A model generated the notes under the pieces. That model made no database searches, was not told the origin of the DNA, and saw only the letters and a list, made by a program, of their open reading frames with translations. The translations under genes and the position numbers were made by a program. A stretch of DNA of 64,000 nt, from the NCBI RefSeq assembly GCF_000283155.1, contig NW_004454159.1:20970941-21034940 (forward strand), read 5' to 3'. This DNA is from Ceratotherium simum simum (Eukaryota; Chordata; Mammalia; Perissodactyla; Rhinocerotidae). Shown piece after piece: positions 47,451 to 61,100 of the stretch (position 1 is the stretch's first letter; every line of letters starts with the position of its first letter).

Positions 47451-50267
47451 CACAAGTTTCAGAAACTCCTGTGGCTTGACTGCTACTGAGAAGCAGATAT
47501 ATTTTGCCTCATATGCTGTGCATTTCAGGAGCAAACAAAAATGATGACACATTTCACAGGGGAACAGAACCAGGATCAAGGTTATGGAATTCAACAAATA
47601 GGAACTGTCAGATGCTAGAGGATTGGCTTAGTAGTAGAGACCTCAAGGTCAAAATACTCAAGTTTCCCTGGAACCAGAGATTCCAATCTCAAAAGCTTCA
47701 ACTCAGTCCTTCACCCTTTTAAGGCAGATAAATTGGGTAGCACAAAATTGATTGGCTAGGGTCCTTTAGATGACATCTCAAGACCAAAAGCTCCACCTGC
47801 TTTCTTAGGACATCAGGTAATTCATGGCTTTTTTAAGGAATAAGACTTGGCATTACATAACTTGACCAGAGAAATGGAGACATTGATTTTTCTCCTGGAA
47901 CATATTCACATATAAGTCACCCTCTAAAAGTAAACAGAGAGAGCAGTAATACGATATCAAAGCAAGGAAGTTCTATATTGCTGGCTAGCTCAAAAATTCA
48001 GTTGCCTATAACATATATAATTCAATGGAGCAAAATGTCAACCCTGAACAAGTGAGATGGTTTAAGGGGAGAACAAATACATGATTTCAATAAACAGAAT
48101 CATCTTAGATACTTTCAGAGTTGTTACTGATTATCGTTCTATACTAATAATTCACTGTAGGGCAAGTGTCAAACAGAATTGGCTTCCTAGTTATTTTTCC
48201 ACATGGTCTCAAAGTAAAATTATTCACATTAGGCAAATCCATAATCATAATGAATGTGATTAAGAGAATCAGGAATTCAAACTGCTTGCATAGGCATCCT
48301 ATCTGAGTAATACAAAATTGATAATGTCCAAGTAATCATCACTGCAAACTTTTCAAAGTACAAAACAAGTTCAATACAGGAAAAATAGACAAGTATATCA
48401 CCAGGTTACTAAGCAGATTTTGCACTTATAAAAAATATGCTAGGTATTAGGCAAATCATAGGTAAAGGTGATTGCTGTGTTGAAGCATCAGGAACATATT
48501 ACAGATGGCAAACAAGAAATTGTAGTCAATAATGGCCTATCTTGTACATGGATTTGTTCATGTTTTGAAATGCATTGCTAGACATGAATCAACATACTGT
48601 ATGTACAGACTTTTTTTTTCCATGAATTTCTATCATAAAAGTAGAACCAGGTTTCTAAGTGGGAAGTAGCTTCAGACCTATAAAATACTTGACCGGTTAG
48701 TGAATATATTTAATGATGTCAATCTGCTGCCTTCTTCCATAATTCCCAGTCTAGAAAAGTTTATAAAGTGCTCATGCAAATTCTACCATGAAAACATTTC
48801 TTTCCTCAAATGAAAATTAAATGGTGGCCCTGGTTCAGTGCTACTAACTGACTAGTTGAAGATGCTCTGCCTGCCTGCCTTCAATTTGCTGATTTATATT
48901 TGGCGATGATCACTGAATTCACAGCCTATAGATTAAATGTCAGCTACTTAGAAAGTTTAGATCTGTCAAAAGTGGTGTTATCACCATATTATATACCTTT
49001 TATGAGACCAATAAATGTAGTTTCTGTGGAAAAAAAGCATTTAGAGATGATTAAAAATGAAAACATATAACCAGACCAAGAATGATGAAGGTATTTCCAT
49101 CCTTACAGTCATACACAACTGTTCAAGATATTAATCATGACCATTGCTCTAGAGCTCTATCTTGTGGTCTCAAATGGGCCCTAAATTAATGCTAAGGAAA
49201 CCTGGCAAGGACTGGGAGATGCTGGCCTTTAAGATAAAATATTATTTGATTCTATCCAGTACAAGTGGTGCTGTGCTTCATAGTCAATTATCATTAAATT
49301 TAATTCTTTATTTTTCAAGTGCCAACTCACTACTCCCATCATGACACATAATGCCCTGAAATGCCCCTTGATGTGGTCCTGTCCCATCTTACCATTGAAA
49401 AATCCTGAACTAGGAAAGATAAGGGACTTAATGAAGGTGTTGATTCAAGACGACAGTCATTGGAGTGTTCTCAGAAGCAACATCTCCAAATAAGGTAGAG
49501 GAGGAATTTTATGTCCCCCAGTTACACTTTTAGAATCTGGATAGAAGTATAACTTCTGTTCTCCTACTGCATAGTTCTCCTTGGGTGCCAGACACAGATA
49601 CAAGGAGCATAAAAAACCCTGTAGTCACTGATTATACTTAATTTTAACTTAAAATTTTTGCTAAAGGTCAACTTCTTTTCCTAACATCTCTGAAGTTATA
49701 GGAAGTGATAGAAGGCAATATTAATCCAAATTATATGAATGGGAAACTGAGAATTATAGGATTTCCAGGATTAAGTCTAAGTTGAAAACACATTTCAGGT
49801 CTTCCAAACCCCTTGCCTGTTCTTTCAACCAAAATTTCATTCAAAGTAAGTTATTCTTTAGCTCTAATTGAAGTAACTTGATATATTTTCTTAGGAAGCA
49901 AAGGTGAGTTATTTGAACTGGGCTTTTTAAAAATTCACTGATAAAACACTCAGATCAATGCCAATTCTGTTTCCTAGAATATTCACCTAGCCCCAGGCTG
50001 AGTTAGTAGCATTCCTCAAGGTTTATTGCTTCTGAAATGATACTTGATCCATCTCACAGCAACTATTATTAGTTAAACATCACTGACATTGCCCATCAGT
50101 ATCTTGTAAGTTGCATATTAGCCAAACTTTGACGTTTATAAAAATAACATTGTCACAATGCAGTTATTAACCAAATTGGATGACTTTGAGAAATGTAAAA
50201 TTTGTTTTAAAAAAGATCAATTGCAGCTTCTTGAATTTTATCTAGAAATTCTACACAATCAGGCTAT
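47451..50267. other. Intergenic DNA, nothing recognised
   Basis: AT-rich sequence without credible reading frames or nameable repeats. It may contain very old, unrecognisable repeats. Confidence 0.45.
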
Positions 50268-51000
50268 TAAAGGAGGTGTTTACTCTGACACCAGCCAAGT
50301 CTCCATTTCTCTGACATCAACCAGGTGGCCAAAAATTCAATTCAATTCTGACACTACCCAGAGTTAGCCCAGACTCCACAGTTTAAGGACTCAGTCCCAC
50401 AAGACTGATCCCACTTCAGATGCCAGCCATAAGTCCCAGGCCACCTTCTGACCAACTGGCTATAAATTGGGGGTTCCCAGGACCCCCTCCTAAGGTTCAA
50501 CAATTTACTAGAACAGCTCACAGAACTTAGGAAGACATTTTACTTATGTTTACTGGTTTATTACGAAGGATACAAATGAACAGCCAGATAAAGAGGTACA
50601 TAGAGCAAGGCCTGGAAAGGTCCCGAGCACAGGAGCTTCTGTCTCTGTGAAGTTGGGGTGCACCACCTTCCCAGCACATGGATGTGTTTGTCAATTCAGA
50701 AATTTATAAAATCTCATTGTCCAAGAGTTTTTATAGAGCTTAGTCTCTAAGTCCCTCCTCCCCTTCATGGAGGTGGGTGGATGGGGCTGAAGTTCCAACC
50801 CTCTAATCGCTTGGACCTTCTGGTGACCAGCCCCATCCTGAGACTATTTAGGGACCCCACCCTAAGTCACCTCATTAACACAAGCTCAGGTATGATCAAA
50901 AGAAATATGAATAACAAAAGACACTCCCATCACTCATAAAATTCCAAGGGTTTTAGGATCTCTATGCCAGGAACCAGGAACAAAGATCAAATATATTTCT
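50268..51000 (-). mobile_element. Antisense LTR, family unknown
   Basis: The plus strand shows a recognisable old LTR in reverse: ggttcaacaatttactagaac, gctcacagaacttagg, ggtttattacgaaggatac (an AATAAA signal on the minus strand), a GC-rich promoter-like middle, ccaaccctctaatcgc, and aattccaagggttttagg near the end. No internal retroviral sequence adjoins it, so it looks like a solo LTR. Confidence 0.65.
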
Positions 51001-51300
51001 CAAAGAGCTTAAGTCTAGTGGTAGAGGAACCTGACATTAGTCAAATAAACACAGGGGAAAAAATGTAAAGCAACAAGTGTGATAAGAGCTCTGAAGGAAA
51101 TGACGAACCATACAATAGGTGAACGGGTCCCCAAGGCTGTGGAGTTGGGAAAGTCTTCCTGAGGAAGACAGCTTTGAGTTGAGTTCATCATATTGAGAGG
51201 TTAAGAAGACAAAGATGGCATGACAAGAGCAGAATCCAGTTTGGAGGCACTGAATATGAATTTGAGCTAAAGACAGAGAAGATTTGGTTTTCTGAAAATG
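51001..51300 (-). repeat. L2 LINE 3' fragment
   Basis: Antisense L2 blocks: gagcttaagtctagtggtagagg, agtgtgataagagctctgaaggaaatg, ggaaagtcttcctgaggaag and gctttgagttgag. Confidence 0.65.
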
Positions 51301-51576
51301 AACCTAAGAATATGTTTCTTCAAATACTACATCTTGTTTACTATTATTAGTATAGATATTTTTACTGGTTACTATCACCATAATACTAAATATTCAATAT
51401 TATAAGCAATCACTAATTACTTACAAAGACTCATTCAGATCACAGAACTAATCTAAAATATGTTGATTTGGGTACAAGAGAAAAAGGAACTGGGCTACAA
51501 GTTAATAGACTATCCACCAACTGTGCCTCAGTTTCCACCATAAAATGAAGGTGTGGGTAAGTGTGTATTCAGGACT

Positions 51577-52010
51577 CTTCTAGTTATAGGTCCTAGAAAA
51601 CAGTCATAAAATGGCTTAAGCAAGAAGGGAAAACATTGGCTCACTCTTACTTCTCTGTATCTCTTTTTTGGTTTTTTTTCCACATTGGATTCATTTTTAG
51701 ACTAGCTCTTTCTGCATGGGGTCAGGGATAGCCCATGGCAGCTTAAAACTCTATAGCTAGCAATCCTCAAGGAAATGCAGTGTTCTTGCCAACAGTCCAG
51801 CAAAATTCTCAGGAAAGGTTCTAATTGGCCTGTCAGCTCGTGTGGCCAAACCTGAGCCAATCACTGTGGCCAGGAGAATGGAGGACTCTGGTGACCAGCT
51901 CAGGTGGCATGCCCACTCCAAGGGGTTGGGATACAGGGCTATGTGCTTTTTTAGCCTCCTTGGACAAAGGAGGGACAATTCCTGGAAGGAAAAGATGCTG
52001 TTGAACAGAT
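51577..52010 (+). repeat. Unnamed old dispersed repeat, copy 2
   Basis: Shared blocks with 28355-28870: ggactcttctagttatagg, atggcttaagcaagaaggg, cattggctcac, gagccaatcactgtggcc and ctcaggtggcatgcccactcc. A 51660-51690 T-rich stretch is unrelated or diverged. Confidence 0.55.
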
Positions 52011-53415
52011 AAAATGTTTGAATAACCGCTATAGTGAATTTTTAAACATTTTTAAAAATTAATGTTTTAATACCCTAAATTTACTGACAGAACAGAGGCA
52101 ATATGCATTTTCTGAGACTCTTTACAACAAGGCGTATGTTTTGATTTCCTGAGAAAGCTCTAATGGCCCTTGCCAACACTGAATGGCAGTTTGCATTGCC
52201 TGTTGGTTCTGTCATAAACATAATGTGCTTCTCATCTCTCCTCAGTTTACACGTCTTCATTTTTAATTGGCCACTAATGTGTTCCGAATATCTTCACCTT
52301 CTCTCACAGCACAACCAGAAGGTAGATTTTAACCATGTACATTCACAGGAAGATTTTAAAATCTCAGAATACCTAATTAGTTTGCACTGCTAAAAACATT
52401 AGGTTTCCAGACGGTCACAGCAAAGAAGAGGAGAGAGAGGAATATACTATCTGGCTGCACTCCAACCTTGACCAAACATAAGCAAATAAGTCAAATCTAC
52501 CTTTGGTGCTTGTCTCACTCTTGGTTTCTCTCAGGGCCCAGAAAGCCCTAGCTTTTCAAGATCACCCTTGCTTCCCAAAACACCCTTTCTAGGCTGCTAC
52601 TGAAACCAAAGTTCCCTGAGAAAGAGAATGAGAACACAAAGACAGCATTCAATGATTTATTTTACATTATAAAGGGGCCTCATGTCAATAACAATAAGGG
52701 ATAATTAATTAAAACGCTGAAAAATTGTCCTTGTTCTGTGTTGTTCCACTGAATAATTTATCACCATATCATCAACCAACCCAAATACAGCCACAGTATA
52801 CTGTAAGGAGCAGCATCTCTCCCTCTAGTTTTAATTTGGCTCTCCCTGCCCTCGCCCCACCCCCCAACAATCTCCCCACTCCCCACCTCCTGAATCCTGT
52901 GGCTTCATGGACATTTTAGGGCTGATCACCATGGTTTTTAGTAGTTCCCTCTAAAAAACCTAAATTCTTCTCTAATTAGCGAAATCTGGTACTTTCCATT
53001 GGCTTAAGTGACTATGCGTCACATAAGAGACCATATGACTTTGTTTCTCAAGAAGGATAGATCATCCCAATACAGCCCCAAGAATCCACAGAGAAGCTAT
53101 TCCTGACCTCTGTATGGCATTAAGTCTCACTCCATGGCTTTGTTATTTTTGGGCATTGAAATTACAGAGTTGCATGCCAAGCTCTTGCTAACAGCAAGTT
53201 AACTTAGCAATATTGGCTGCTGAATTCTTATTTCACCCAGCCGGCCACCTAGTTGCTTGAAAGACAAGTCTGGGTCGTTAGCTCCTCCCAGGATGGCCTC
53301 CTAAGTGCAGCCTGTTAAAATGACACAGTGCCAATATTATAATAGAAACAAAGCTTAAATATTTGAAGCAAACAACAAGGTTATCACCAACCAGCTGCCA
53401 AATTCAGACCACTTC
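52011..53415. other. Repeat-poor intergenic DNA
   Basis: No repeat or gene can be named. 52840-52900 is C-rich. This is the start of the long repeat-poor tract. Confidence 0.45.
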
Positions 53416-54060
53416 TGATGTCTTTTTTTTTTTAATCATACAATTTTCAGTTTTTACACACAGATGAGGGCATTTTAATGGAACCAGAGATGTGGAGAGG
53501 AAAAAAAACACAACACATTATGCAAATGTAGTAACAAATGTAAAATGATAAATTAGCAAGCAACTATTTAATTATTACTGTGACTAATTCCTGTAGATGG
53601 TGCCACAGCTAATGAACCTGAACTTGTCCTGGTTGACTGCAGTGTTCTGTGGAAACATTTCCATTTGGTTTGTTTGCTGCTGGTGCGGCTCAGTGAAGTA
53701 GATAGCATCTGTTTAATGAGCTCCCACTTCATTACAGAGCTGTACTACTTACTGAGTCATTCTCCTTAAGCATGCAGGCTGTGTACGCTGCTGTTGTTTT
53801 AAAGCAAATACTAATTTATGATTACCTGTCACATTAGGCCATTGAAAATTGTACTCACACTGGCTCACATGAGCAGCATGCTAATGAGCTGATTATGGAC
53901 TGTGGTGGTGTCCCTTGCTTATAATCCGTGAACATAAATTCAGATCCCACTACAATATGGGCTCCGGAACAATAGATGCTGTTTGAGAGGAGGGAGAAGG
54001 AAGAGAAAGGGGGTGGTGAAATCATCACATGGAAATGCACAGGATCTCTCCAAGGCCGAC
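53416..54060. promoter_or_regulatory. Candidate conserved non-coding element A
   Basis: No repeat is recognisable. The block has an exact POU octamer (atgcaaat, 53520-53527), many TAAT cores (for example aatgagctgattatgg near 53884) and a SOX-like aacaatag at 53969-53976. Open frames are short. Its regulatory role is inferred from composition and context only. Confidence 0.35.
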
Positions 54061-55608
54061 AAACTCAGCAATGACCTAATTCAATGCGCACGGATCGTCA
54101 GAAACACCCGTGACACTGTGTCATGTACAGAGGAAGATGAATGACTCTCTGGCTATTCACTCCCTGCCATGGTCATTATCTAATTGAAGTCTGATGCCCA
54201 AGCAAGGCGGATCCTGACACGGTGACTGCAAGCCTCTATTGTATGGAATAAATCCTATAGATGTGGCCTAAAATGGTACTTGCAGAGAAAATTCCAATCA
54301 ATAACACTTTTCCAAAATGCAGCTTTTCATCTTCAAGCCTAATATTTACCTGCAGGCTTTAGCACAATGCTCTTTTACCAGTTTTTTTTTCCCCCTCTCT
54401 CTCCCCCATTACAAACACTCCATTTGCACTTTAAAATACAATATTAAGCAAATGTCTCCTTAAATCAGTTTTATTTTTTTAGTTTATCCCCTATAATTTG
54501 CCCCCATAACTTAAAACTTTGGGAAGATGTGATTTTGCCTTTTTATTGGCTGTCTGCTCAGCTTGTTTTGATAGTCCTGACTTCATTCTGCCTGAGGACA
54601 CTGTGGTTTGCTTCAGAGGCTGCTGTCTCGGTGCAGAGAGGGCTACAAACACCACTTCACTAGAAATGTGTGCACCAGTCATAATCTTTGGTTACAAATA
54701 CTGCTTGAGACATCAAACATAAGGATCAGCACAATGATAGAGGCGGCCAAGAAGCATTCATAACTGTGTTCACTTGTAGAATGTTCTATAAAGCTGCCGT
54801 GGGCAGCATCTATGTTAATTTCTGCCTTGGAGATTAGAAAACCTAACCAAATTAGCCACGTACTGTAAACAACAATACCAAGATTAATATTTTATACATC
54901 TGCCCCAGACTCACTTTCTTTTCTTCTTTTTTGAAGACCACCTGTTTAAAGATTTCAGTTTTCCTCCTAAAAGAGCTTTTAGCATTTTTCTTCTCATTTT
55001 TCCATGCTTAGCTACCCAGGACTGCAAGCCAGACTAATGGAATGGAGAAACAGAAAGAATAAAAAACAAATGCCCCCCTTTGATATGGTTAAAGGAGAAA
55101 ACAGGTGAGAAGTATGAATCATAATCTATTTATGCTTGCTATACATTTTAAACAAACTCCTAACTAAACATCATAATCTTCTATCACATAGAAATATTAC
55201 AAATGTGTAACATTTCTCCAAATAGGTTGGTATTTCATGCCTCATCTCTTTCCGGCTGCAGTGAGTGGAACAGGACCTCTATAGAGATGTGGCCGACCTC
55301 GTGCTCGCTCTGTCCAACCACCATGCAGTGTTCTAACTCTGGGCTTTGCCACTTCACATTTAGAATAAGAACAGGACAAAATGACTGCTAAGTTTCTTTT
55401 AGCTTTATATTCTGTAATTCCATCTTCTTAGCAATGATTAAAGGAGCCCTAATCAGCATGGTGTCCAAGACTATTAAATTGCTAATATTAATTTTGACTA
55501 CATTTCTGGTTTACTCTAATAAGATGAAAACAGTTCCTAAAAATTAGCAATATTCGTCAATACGCAAATGAAGTGATGTGGCTTCTCATTTCAAATAATG
55601 CCCAATTT
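54061..55608. promoter_or_regulatory. Candidate conserved non-coding tract B
   Basis: Repeat-free sequence with balanced composition, including ctataaagctgccgtgggcagc and an aaattagcc-type homeodomain core near 54850. No gene is supported. Confidence 0.25.
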
Positions 55609-55623
55609 ACATCTGGCAATCTT

Positions 55624-55873
55624 TTTTTTTTTTTTTTTTGTGAGGAGGACCAGCCCTGAGCTAACATCCAATGCCAATCCTCCTCTTTTTTGCTGAGGAA
55701 GACTGGCCCTGGGCTAACATCCATGCCCATCTTCCTCTATTTTATATGGGACGCCGCCACAGCATGGCTTAACAAGCGGTGCGTCGGTGCGCACCCGGGA
55801 TCCGAACCGGCGAACCCCGGGCCGCCGCAGCGGAACGTGCGCACTTAACTGCTTGCACCACCGGGCCGGCCCC
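55624..55873 (-). mobile_element. ERE SINE with 15-bp target duplication
   Basis: An inverted, well-preserved ERE1-type copy: poly-T, two tail units, tatgggacgccgccacagc, and the head gggccggcccc. Exact acatctggcaatctt copies lie at 55609-55623 and 55874-55888. It is the only SINE in the last 20 kb. Confidence 0.97.
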
Positions 55874-55888
55874 ACATCTGGCAATCTT

Positions 55889-58429
55889 GATCCACTGTTT
55901 CTTAAAAGAAACCAGGTTTAATTCATCTTTGTGATGCACAAATCTGACTCTCACTAATCACAAATTATAAATTATTGGGTAAATTTGCATATAGTTTATT
56001 TCTTTAATGGAGCTCGAAGAATCTAGAAACCCAATTGTTCATTTTATTTTCTTAATGTGAATACAACACAAAAGATTTCGGGTTATTCAAAAGAATATTC
56101 TTCATAGTACCTATGTTTAAACTGCAGAAAAATGGAAGCAAATTAGTTAATTACTGTCTCCAGACATATGGGTGCTAACAAATTCCTTTTCCTCACCTAT
56201 AACGAACTCCCAACGCCAGCTAAGACGGGGGAGGTGTGGGCAGTGGTGCCGGTTTTCTCTGCACAAGCAAATTGCTTTTCCTGATTTACATGGGAAAAAA
56301 AGACTGAGTGCCTATTTACACACTGGATAATCCAATTTGCTTATTTTGCAAAACAGTCCCTTTCCCTTATTGGCAGCACTAAGCTTTGTGCAGGTTCTCA
56401 AGTACAGTGAAAAAGGATATGCATTAGATACAAGGCCACACAATGACTGTGCTCAACTCAGCAAAGACAGCAGAGTTCATTTAAAAAGAAGGCAGGGAGG
56501 CAACATTTGGAGAAACATTTGGTTTTATGCTTATAAAAAGTATATGCACTAAATGCCCACAACAAAGACTAATGAGAAGGAGAAATCGTACTAAGAGGTG
56601 AAAAAAATGAGAAGTTTTATTGTAAGTTTTCTTTTGGGTTCTCTTAAGAGACTTGCCAAACAGAATTTGGCACATTTGCCCAATTCTCCAAAACTCATTC
56701 TTCTGAGGCCAGTATAGAGCTAACAGCTGTTAAATATTCTCTCATGAGACAAATAAAATAGAGATCTGTAGATACAGACGAACATATAGAAATAGATATG
56801 TCCGCAAATCAATAACCAACAGTATTTCAAAGTAGCTGAGCAATAGCAGTTGCAAAAGAAGAGTGTGAAAGAGGCAAGGAGCAGAGCTTGTCAGGGTTGG
56901 GGACGTGGGGGGACTTTTAACCGGATTTTGTTTTCCATAGCTAATCAGAAAGGTCACATGCAAAATCCTTCTCTAAGTGTTAAACCCGTGGTTTCACGCT
57001 GCAGTAGGCTGGGAAAAGAGACCTGCACTATTAAAAATGTGATTTTCATGAGAAAGGAAAATCTGAAATGGTGAAGTCGGGTACACAGAGCTTTCTCCAT
57101 AGGCAGTGACCCTGCTGTCAGGGAGTCATCTTCATACCAGCCAAATCAGCCACAAAGACAAGAAGAGAAAATGGAATGTGAAAAGACAAAAGTGACCAGC
57201 ATCTCAGCTCCCAGAGGGACCCTCCAAATAGCACAGCGATGGCAGCACTGTAACCTTCCTGGACATCACAGGAGCCTGTGAATAAAGAAAGTGACAAGCA
57301 AAACTAATTTGAGGCGGCAGCTGATGAACACTCCCCATGTAAAAGCCACCACCAAGTGTTTCCTTTCCCAAGGATCTTGGAAACAAGCTAGGGTCCGATA
57401 CAGGCTCCTTGTTCATTAGGGGGACTCTAATTACAGAATATATGTAGATCTACTCTCACACACATACCTCATAAAATAGCGCACTCTCTGAACTCTGAAC
57501 TCTGACATGTTGTTTCTGTATATATGTATTATTGTATAATACATTCACACATAGGTAAAGTTAAAATGCCAAATTTGAGAGTCCACTCAATCTTGTTGTA
57601 TGATATAATACTTCCTGGGAATAAAGCTTTCAGAACGTGATAGTCAGACATGGTCATTAGAAATTAATACTAAAGCAGGTATAGAAATATTTAGCCGTGG
57701 GTGCAATGGAAGGTTACAGAAGAGGTCACATGTTCTGAAAAACAATCCTACTCCCTTGAAACCCTCCATCTCATCCTCACCCTTTGCTTTGAAAACAATT
57801 CTTCTACCAGTCAGCAGCATCTCTGTTTTTGCTGACTTTAGAGACAAAAAGCAAATATCCACAGACACAGCCTTCTCCCTCTGTTAGGTCAACAGCTCCT
57901 GCTTCCCGCCTGGGAGAATGTCCACCAGTTGTGTGACTGACAATAACCTCCCTCCATGCCCTAGTTCAAGCAGAACCACACTGGGGTCAAGAGGGGCTGC
58001 TTTCGCCAGGATGATGACCCTCTGGCCGGTCAACATTTCTCTTGACTTTTCTCAGACTATTATTTGGAGCAGTAGCAACACAGACAGAAAGAGAGAAAGA
58101 GACTTCAGACAAGAAAAGAAATAACCGGAGTTGTCACCGAGAAAGACAGAGTTAAAGAGAGAGAGAGAAGCTGCTCTTATTTGAAGTGTTCACACATGTT
58201 GAAGTAATGATCCTAGCAACATGTTAGCAAAACATTAGAAACACTTTAGCAAGCAAATAATTTAATTACAGCCTTCTCAGAGGCAGTGTATATCGCTTGA
58301 CCCCTGACCTTTTATATTGCTGTACCTAAACTCAGCCTGGGATTCACACTTCCTATTCTTGTCACAGAATCTCTCCATCTTGTACCATTTAATATAGTGT
58401 GCTCCAGGTGTTCTGTGGTGAATGAATAG
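55889..58429. other. Repeat-poor intergenic DNA
   Basis: No gene or nameable repeat. 58145-58172 is a short GA run. Several short open frames lack domains or splice context. Confidence 0.4.
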
Positions 58430-59010
58430 TTATATTACTACCTGTCAGACACAATCACACTCTATTCATCATTCTCGGCTGGCTGCATGAAGCCCAGCTT
58501 CCAGCAGGCTCCCTCTCTATTTCCTTGTTCAAACGTCTGCGGTGCTTTTGGCCCATCTGTCAAGGCTGTCATTTAGAGGGAAAACAGTATCAGCGCTTTA
58601 AATATATGGAGTTCTCTATTGAAACAGTGCTGTGATTGAACTGTCAGCATTCTCAGTATCACAGACAGTAATTCATGACTGGTCAGGGCTCCATTGAGGT
58701 TGCTATCACTATGGTGACCCTGAAGGGTCACGCTGAGGGTTTTTGCTTTACAGTTTGGTCTATAAATAGTGCAATTAACCTTTCAAGAATTACAAAATGC
58801 TCCTGAATTCTCTTTACATTTGCTTCGTGCTTGCATGGTTTAGAGCAATGGGAAGAAGAAAAAAAAACCCTATAAAATTGCTGAAATATGTGCCATATGA
58901 GTAGAAATATATACATTGTTTTGAGAGCAAGCATTTGAAATGCATGAATATATTTTAAGCCACCGTTTGCTGTTTTGGAGCAAGATAACATATGCTGAGA
59001 TTTCTGCTGA
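58430..59010. promoter_or_regulatory. Candidate conserved non-coding element C
   Basis: Four CTGTCA sites on one strand (58442, 58557, 58565, 58641) match the MEIS/TALE core, with a PBX-like tgattga at 58633 next to the last. An 18-bp palindrome of GGGTCA half-sites lies at 58714-58731. No repeat is recognised. Function is inferred. Confidence 0.4.
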
Positions 59011-60060
59011 AATTAAAAGGTTTCTGAATCTGAAATAAAATATGATGGATGTGAATGAAAGGACTTCTGTTCATCCTTATGGAAAGGAAGTGAAGGTTTT
59101 CAGCTCTCCAAATTGTTACCTTTCAAAAACAGAGTGTTTCTTACAGTTTCCAGCCCCAGTTTCTCAAGCAAAACACCTGCATTCCCAACTAGACCCAGAG
59201 AAAACACTCTCAGGAGCCAAATGCTATCTCTAATCTTAGAACACAATCCCCAAAGAAAGAGAATTCTGGATGCTGATCAGGCAGGCTCCTGATGACTCCC
59301 TTGCATTTGAAAGCCTCAAATCACTGAACGAGGTTTTTCTCATTTATTCTTTAGGAAATCAAGGCACTTTGTAAAGGAAGTGCAGGTCAGCAGCAGAGCC
59401 CAAGATACACATCCAAACTCCGAAGCTTAGCTTCCTGCAAATCCTAGTGTATCAGGTCACCGCCCCCCTACCTCTCTCAAAATCAGAATAGTAAGACATC
59501 CCTTTTCAGTATCTCTTAGACAATTACATTCTAAGTGATTCAGAGTAGTCACTTGGACTCCTTCCTGAGTTACAGTGCTGGTTTTGTTCCTTTAGATTTC
59601 TGCATCCCAGGGATGTCTCGTAACACAAGAGGACAGATTCCTGGTGCTGCCCGGTTGCCTCTCGGATGAATGTTTGATATGTTTTCTCTTTTACAGGATC
59701 ATTTAATGACCGCATCATGCAGTCACTCCCACAGCTCACACAGCACAAAGTGATGTTTTTTTACCAAGTGGCTCAACGGACAAAGCCAACGAGCATTTTT
59801 AATTTGTGAGACCAAGATTATGTGGCTAAAAATAACCATTGATTTCTGTCGCTGTATTTTTCTTGCTTCAAAGATAATTTTACCCAGTTTCTTTCTTTCA
59901 GGGAAGGAAAGAGATGCTATTTTTGTGTGTGTCGGTCAACAGAGGAAAGCCACAGACCTAAGAAATGGTTCTTTATGACACATACTTTTGTTGACCATCC
60001 TCTAAAAGCAAAGCAACACATCATTTTCTTAAACATCCTCATCACCAAGGAGGTAGGATT
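59011..60060. other. Repeat-poor intergenic DNA
   Basis: No gene, RNA or repeat I can support. Confidence 0.4.
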
Positions 60061-61100
60061 AAGGCAATATTTCAGCTAGCTTAAAGGCTTGCAGGAGGCA
60101 GAAAGAAGAGTAAAGAGGTATAAACGTTCCCGTTAGAGCTATTTTCTGGGAATGCTTCTCACACCAATCCACGGCTATGCAGAAGTAAAAGCCTTTGCTT
60201 ACTACAGCCACTGAACAAGGGTAATTAAGAGGCAATCTCTTCCAGTTAGGGTGCACTTTCCTTTTCGGAGACCATCATAAAAGGTAGAGAGAGGTGCCTA
60301 ACAACCCATGTTGCCATTGTTGTTATATTTTGTGACTGCTTCCTTCTCTTCCTGTCCTCCGTTGGAAAGCAAAAAGCCTTTGCTTATTATAGAGGCAGAA
60401 TAAGTGCTAGTCTCATCCCATTAACTGTCATATTACCAGGCTCCGTGCCATCCCATTTGAGTTTCACTGAGCATTCAGAATTGCTTAATTATGTACAGTA
60501 AAGACAGTCTGCTGAGACTTCCCTTCTTGATTAATATGGGAGGGGGAGGGGAGGTGAAGAGTCACCTCCAAGGCTCACTCGTGCCTTGCACAGAACTAAG
60601 TCAGTGTGACAAAGGCTTTTGTGAGTTAAAAAATAAATTAAAGCACATTTGGAAAGAAAGCGGCTTGCATCAAGGGATGAGGCTACTTTTGATTCTGCAG
60701 GCTAACAACAGATATTCCCCCTCTGTGCTGGCGTTAAACTGTATAGTGCATTCCTTATAAATTATACCACCCCATGTTAATTATAGTGTGCTGACAGTGC
60801 TTGTCATTACTAAGCCTGCTACAGGCTTTGTGCGCTTGGATTTTAATAGCTGTTTGTTCTGAGGAATGTGGCAGAGCTGCATAAGTGGCTGAGCCGGGTC
60901 ATTGCTAACATCCCTTTCTTCAGTCTCTCACACTGGTTCTATTTTTACAACCCTAATCCCTCCTCTCTGGCTCCCTCGCTCGCCCCTCCCCCCAAGTAAA
61001 GCAGATGTATAGGTTACAGTCTAGAAATGCCAATGCATTCATTGAGACACAATAAACTGAGGCTTATATTGTGCTATGCTCATTGTCAGCCTTTCAAAGC
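60061..61100. promoter_or_regulatory. Candidate conserved non-coding element D
   Basis: A 21-bp near-repeat occurs at 60187-60207 and 60372-60392 (aagcctttgcttaytayag core). Homeodomain-type ttaatta motifs lie near 60485 and 60770. The tract 60955-61000 is pyrimidine-rich. No reading frame is credible. It reads like an enhancer block, by inference only. Confidence 0.35.
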
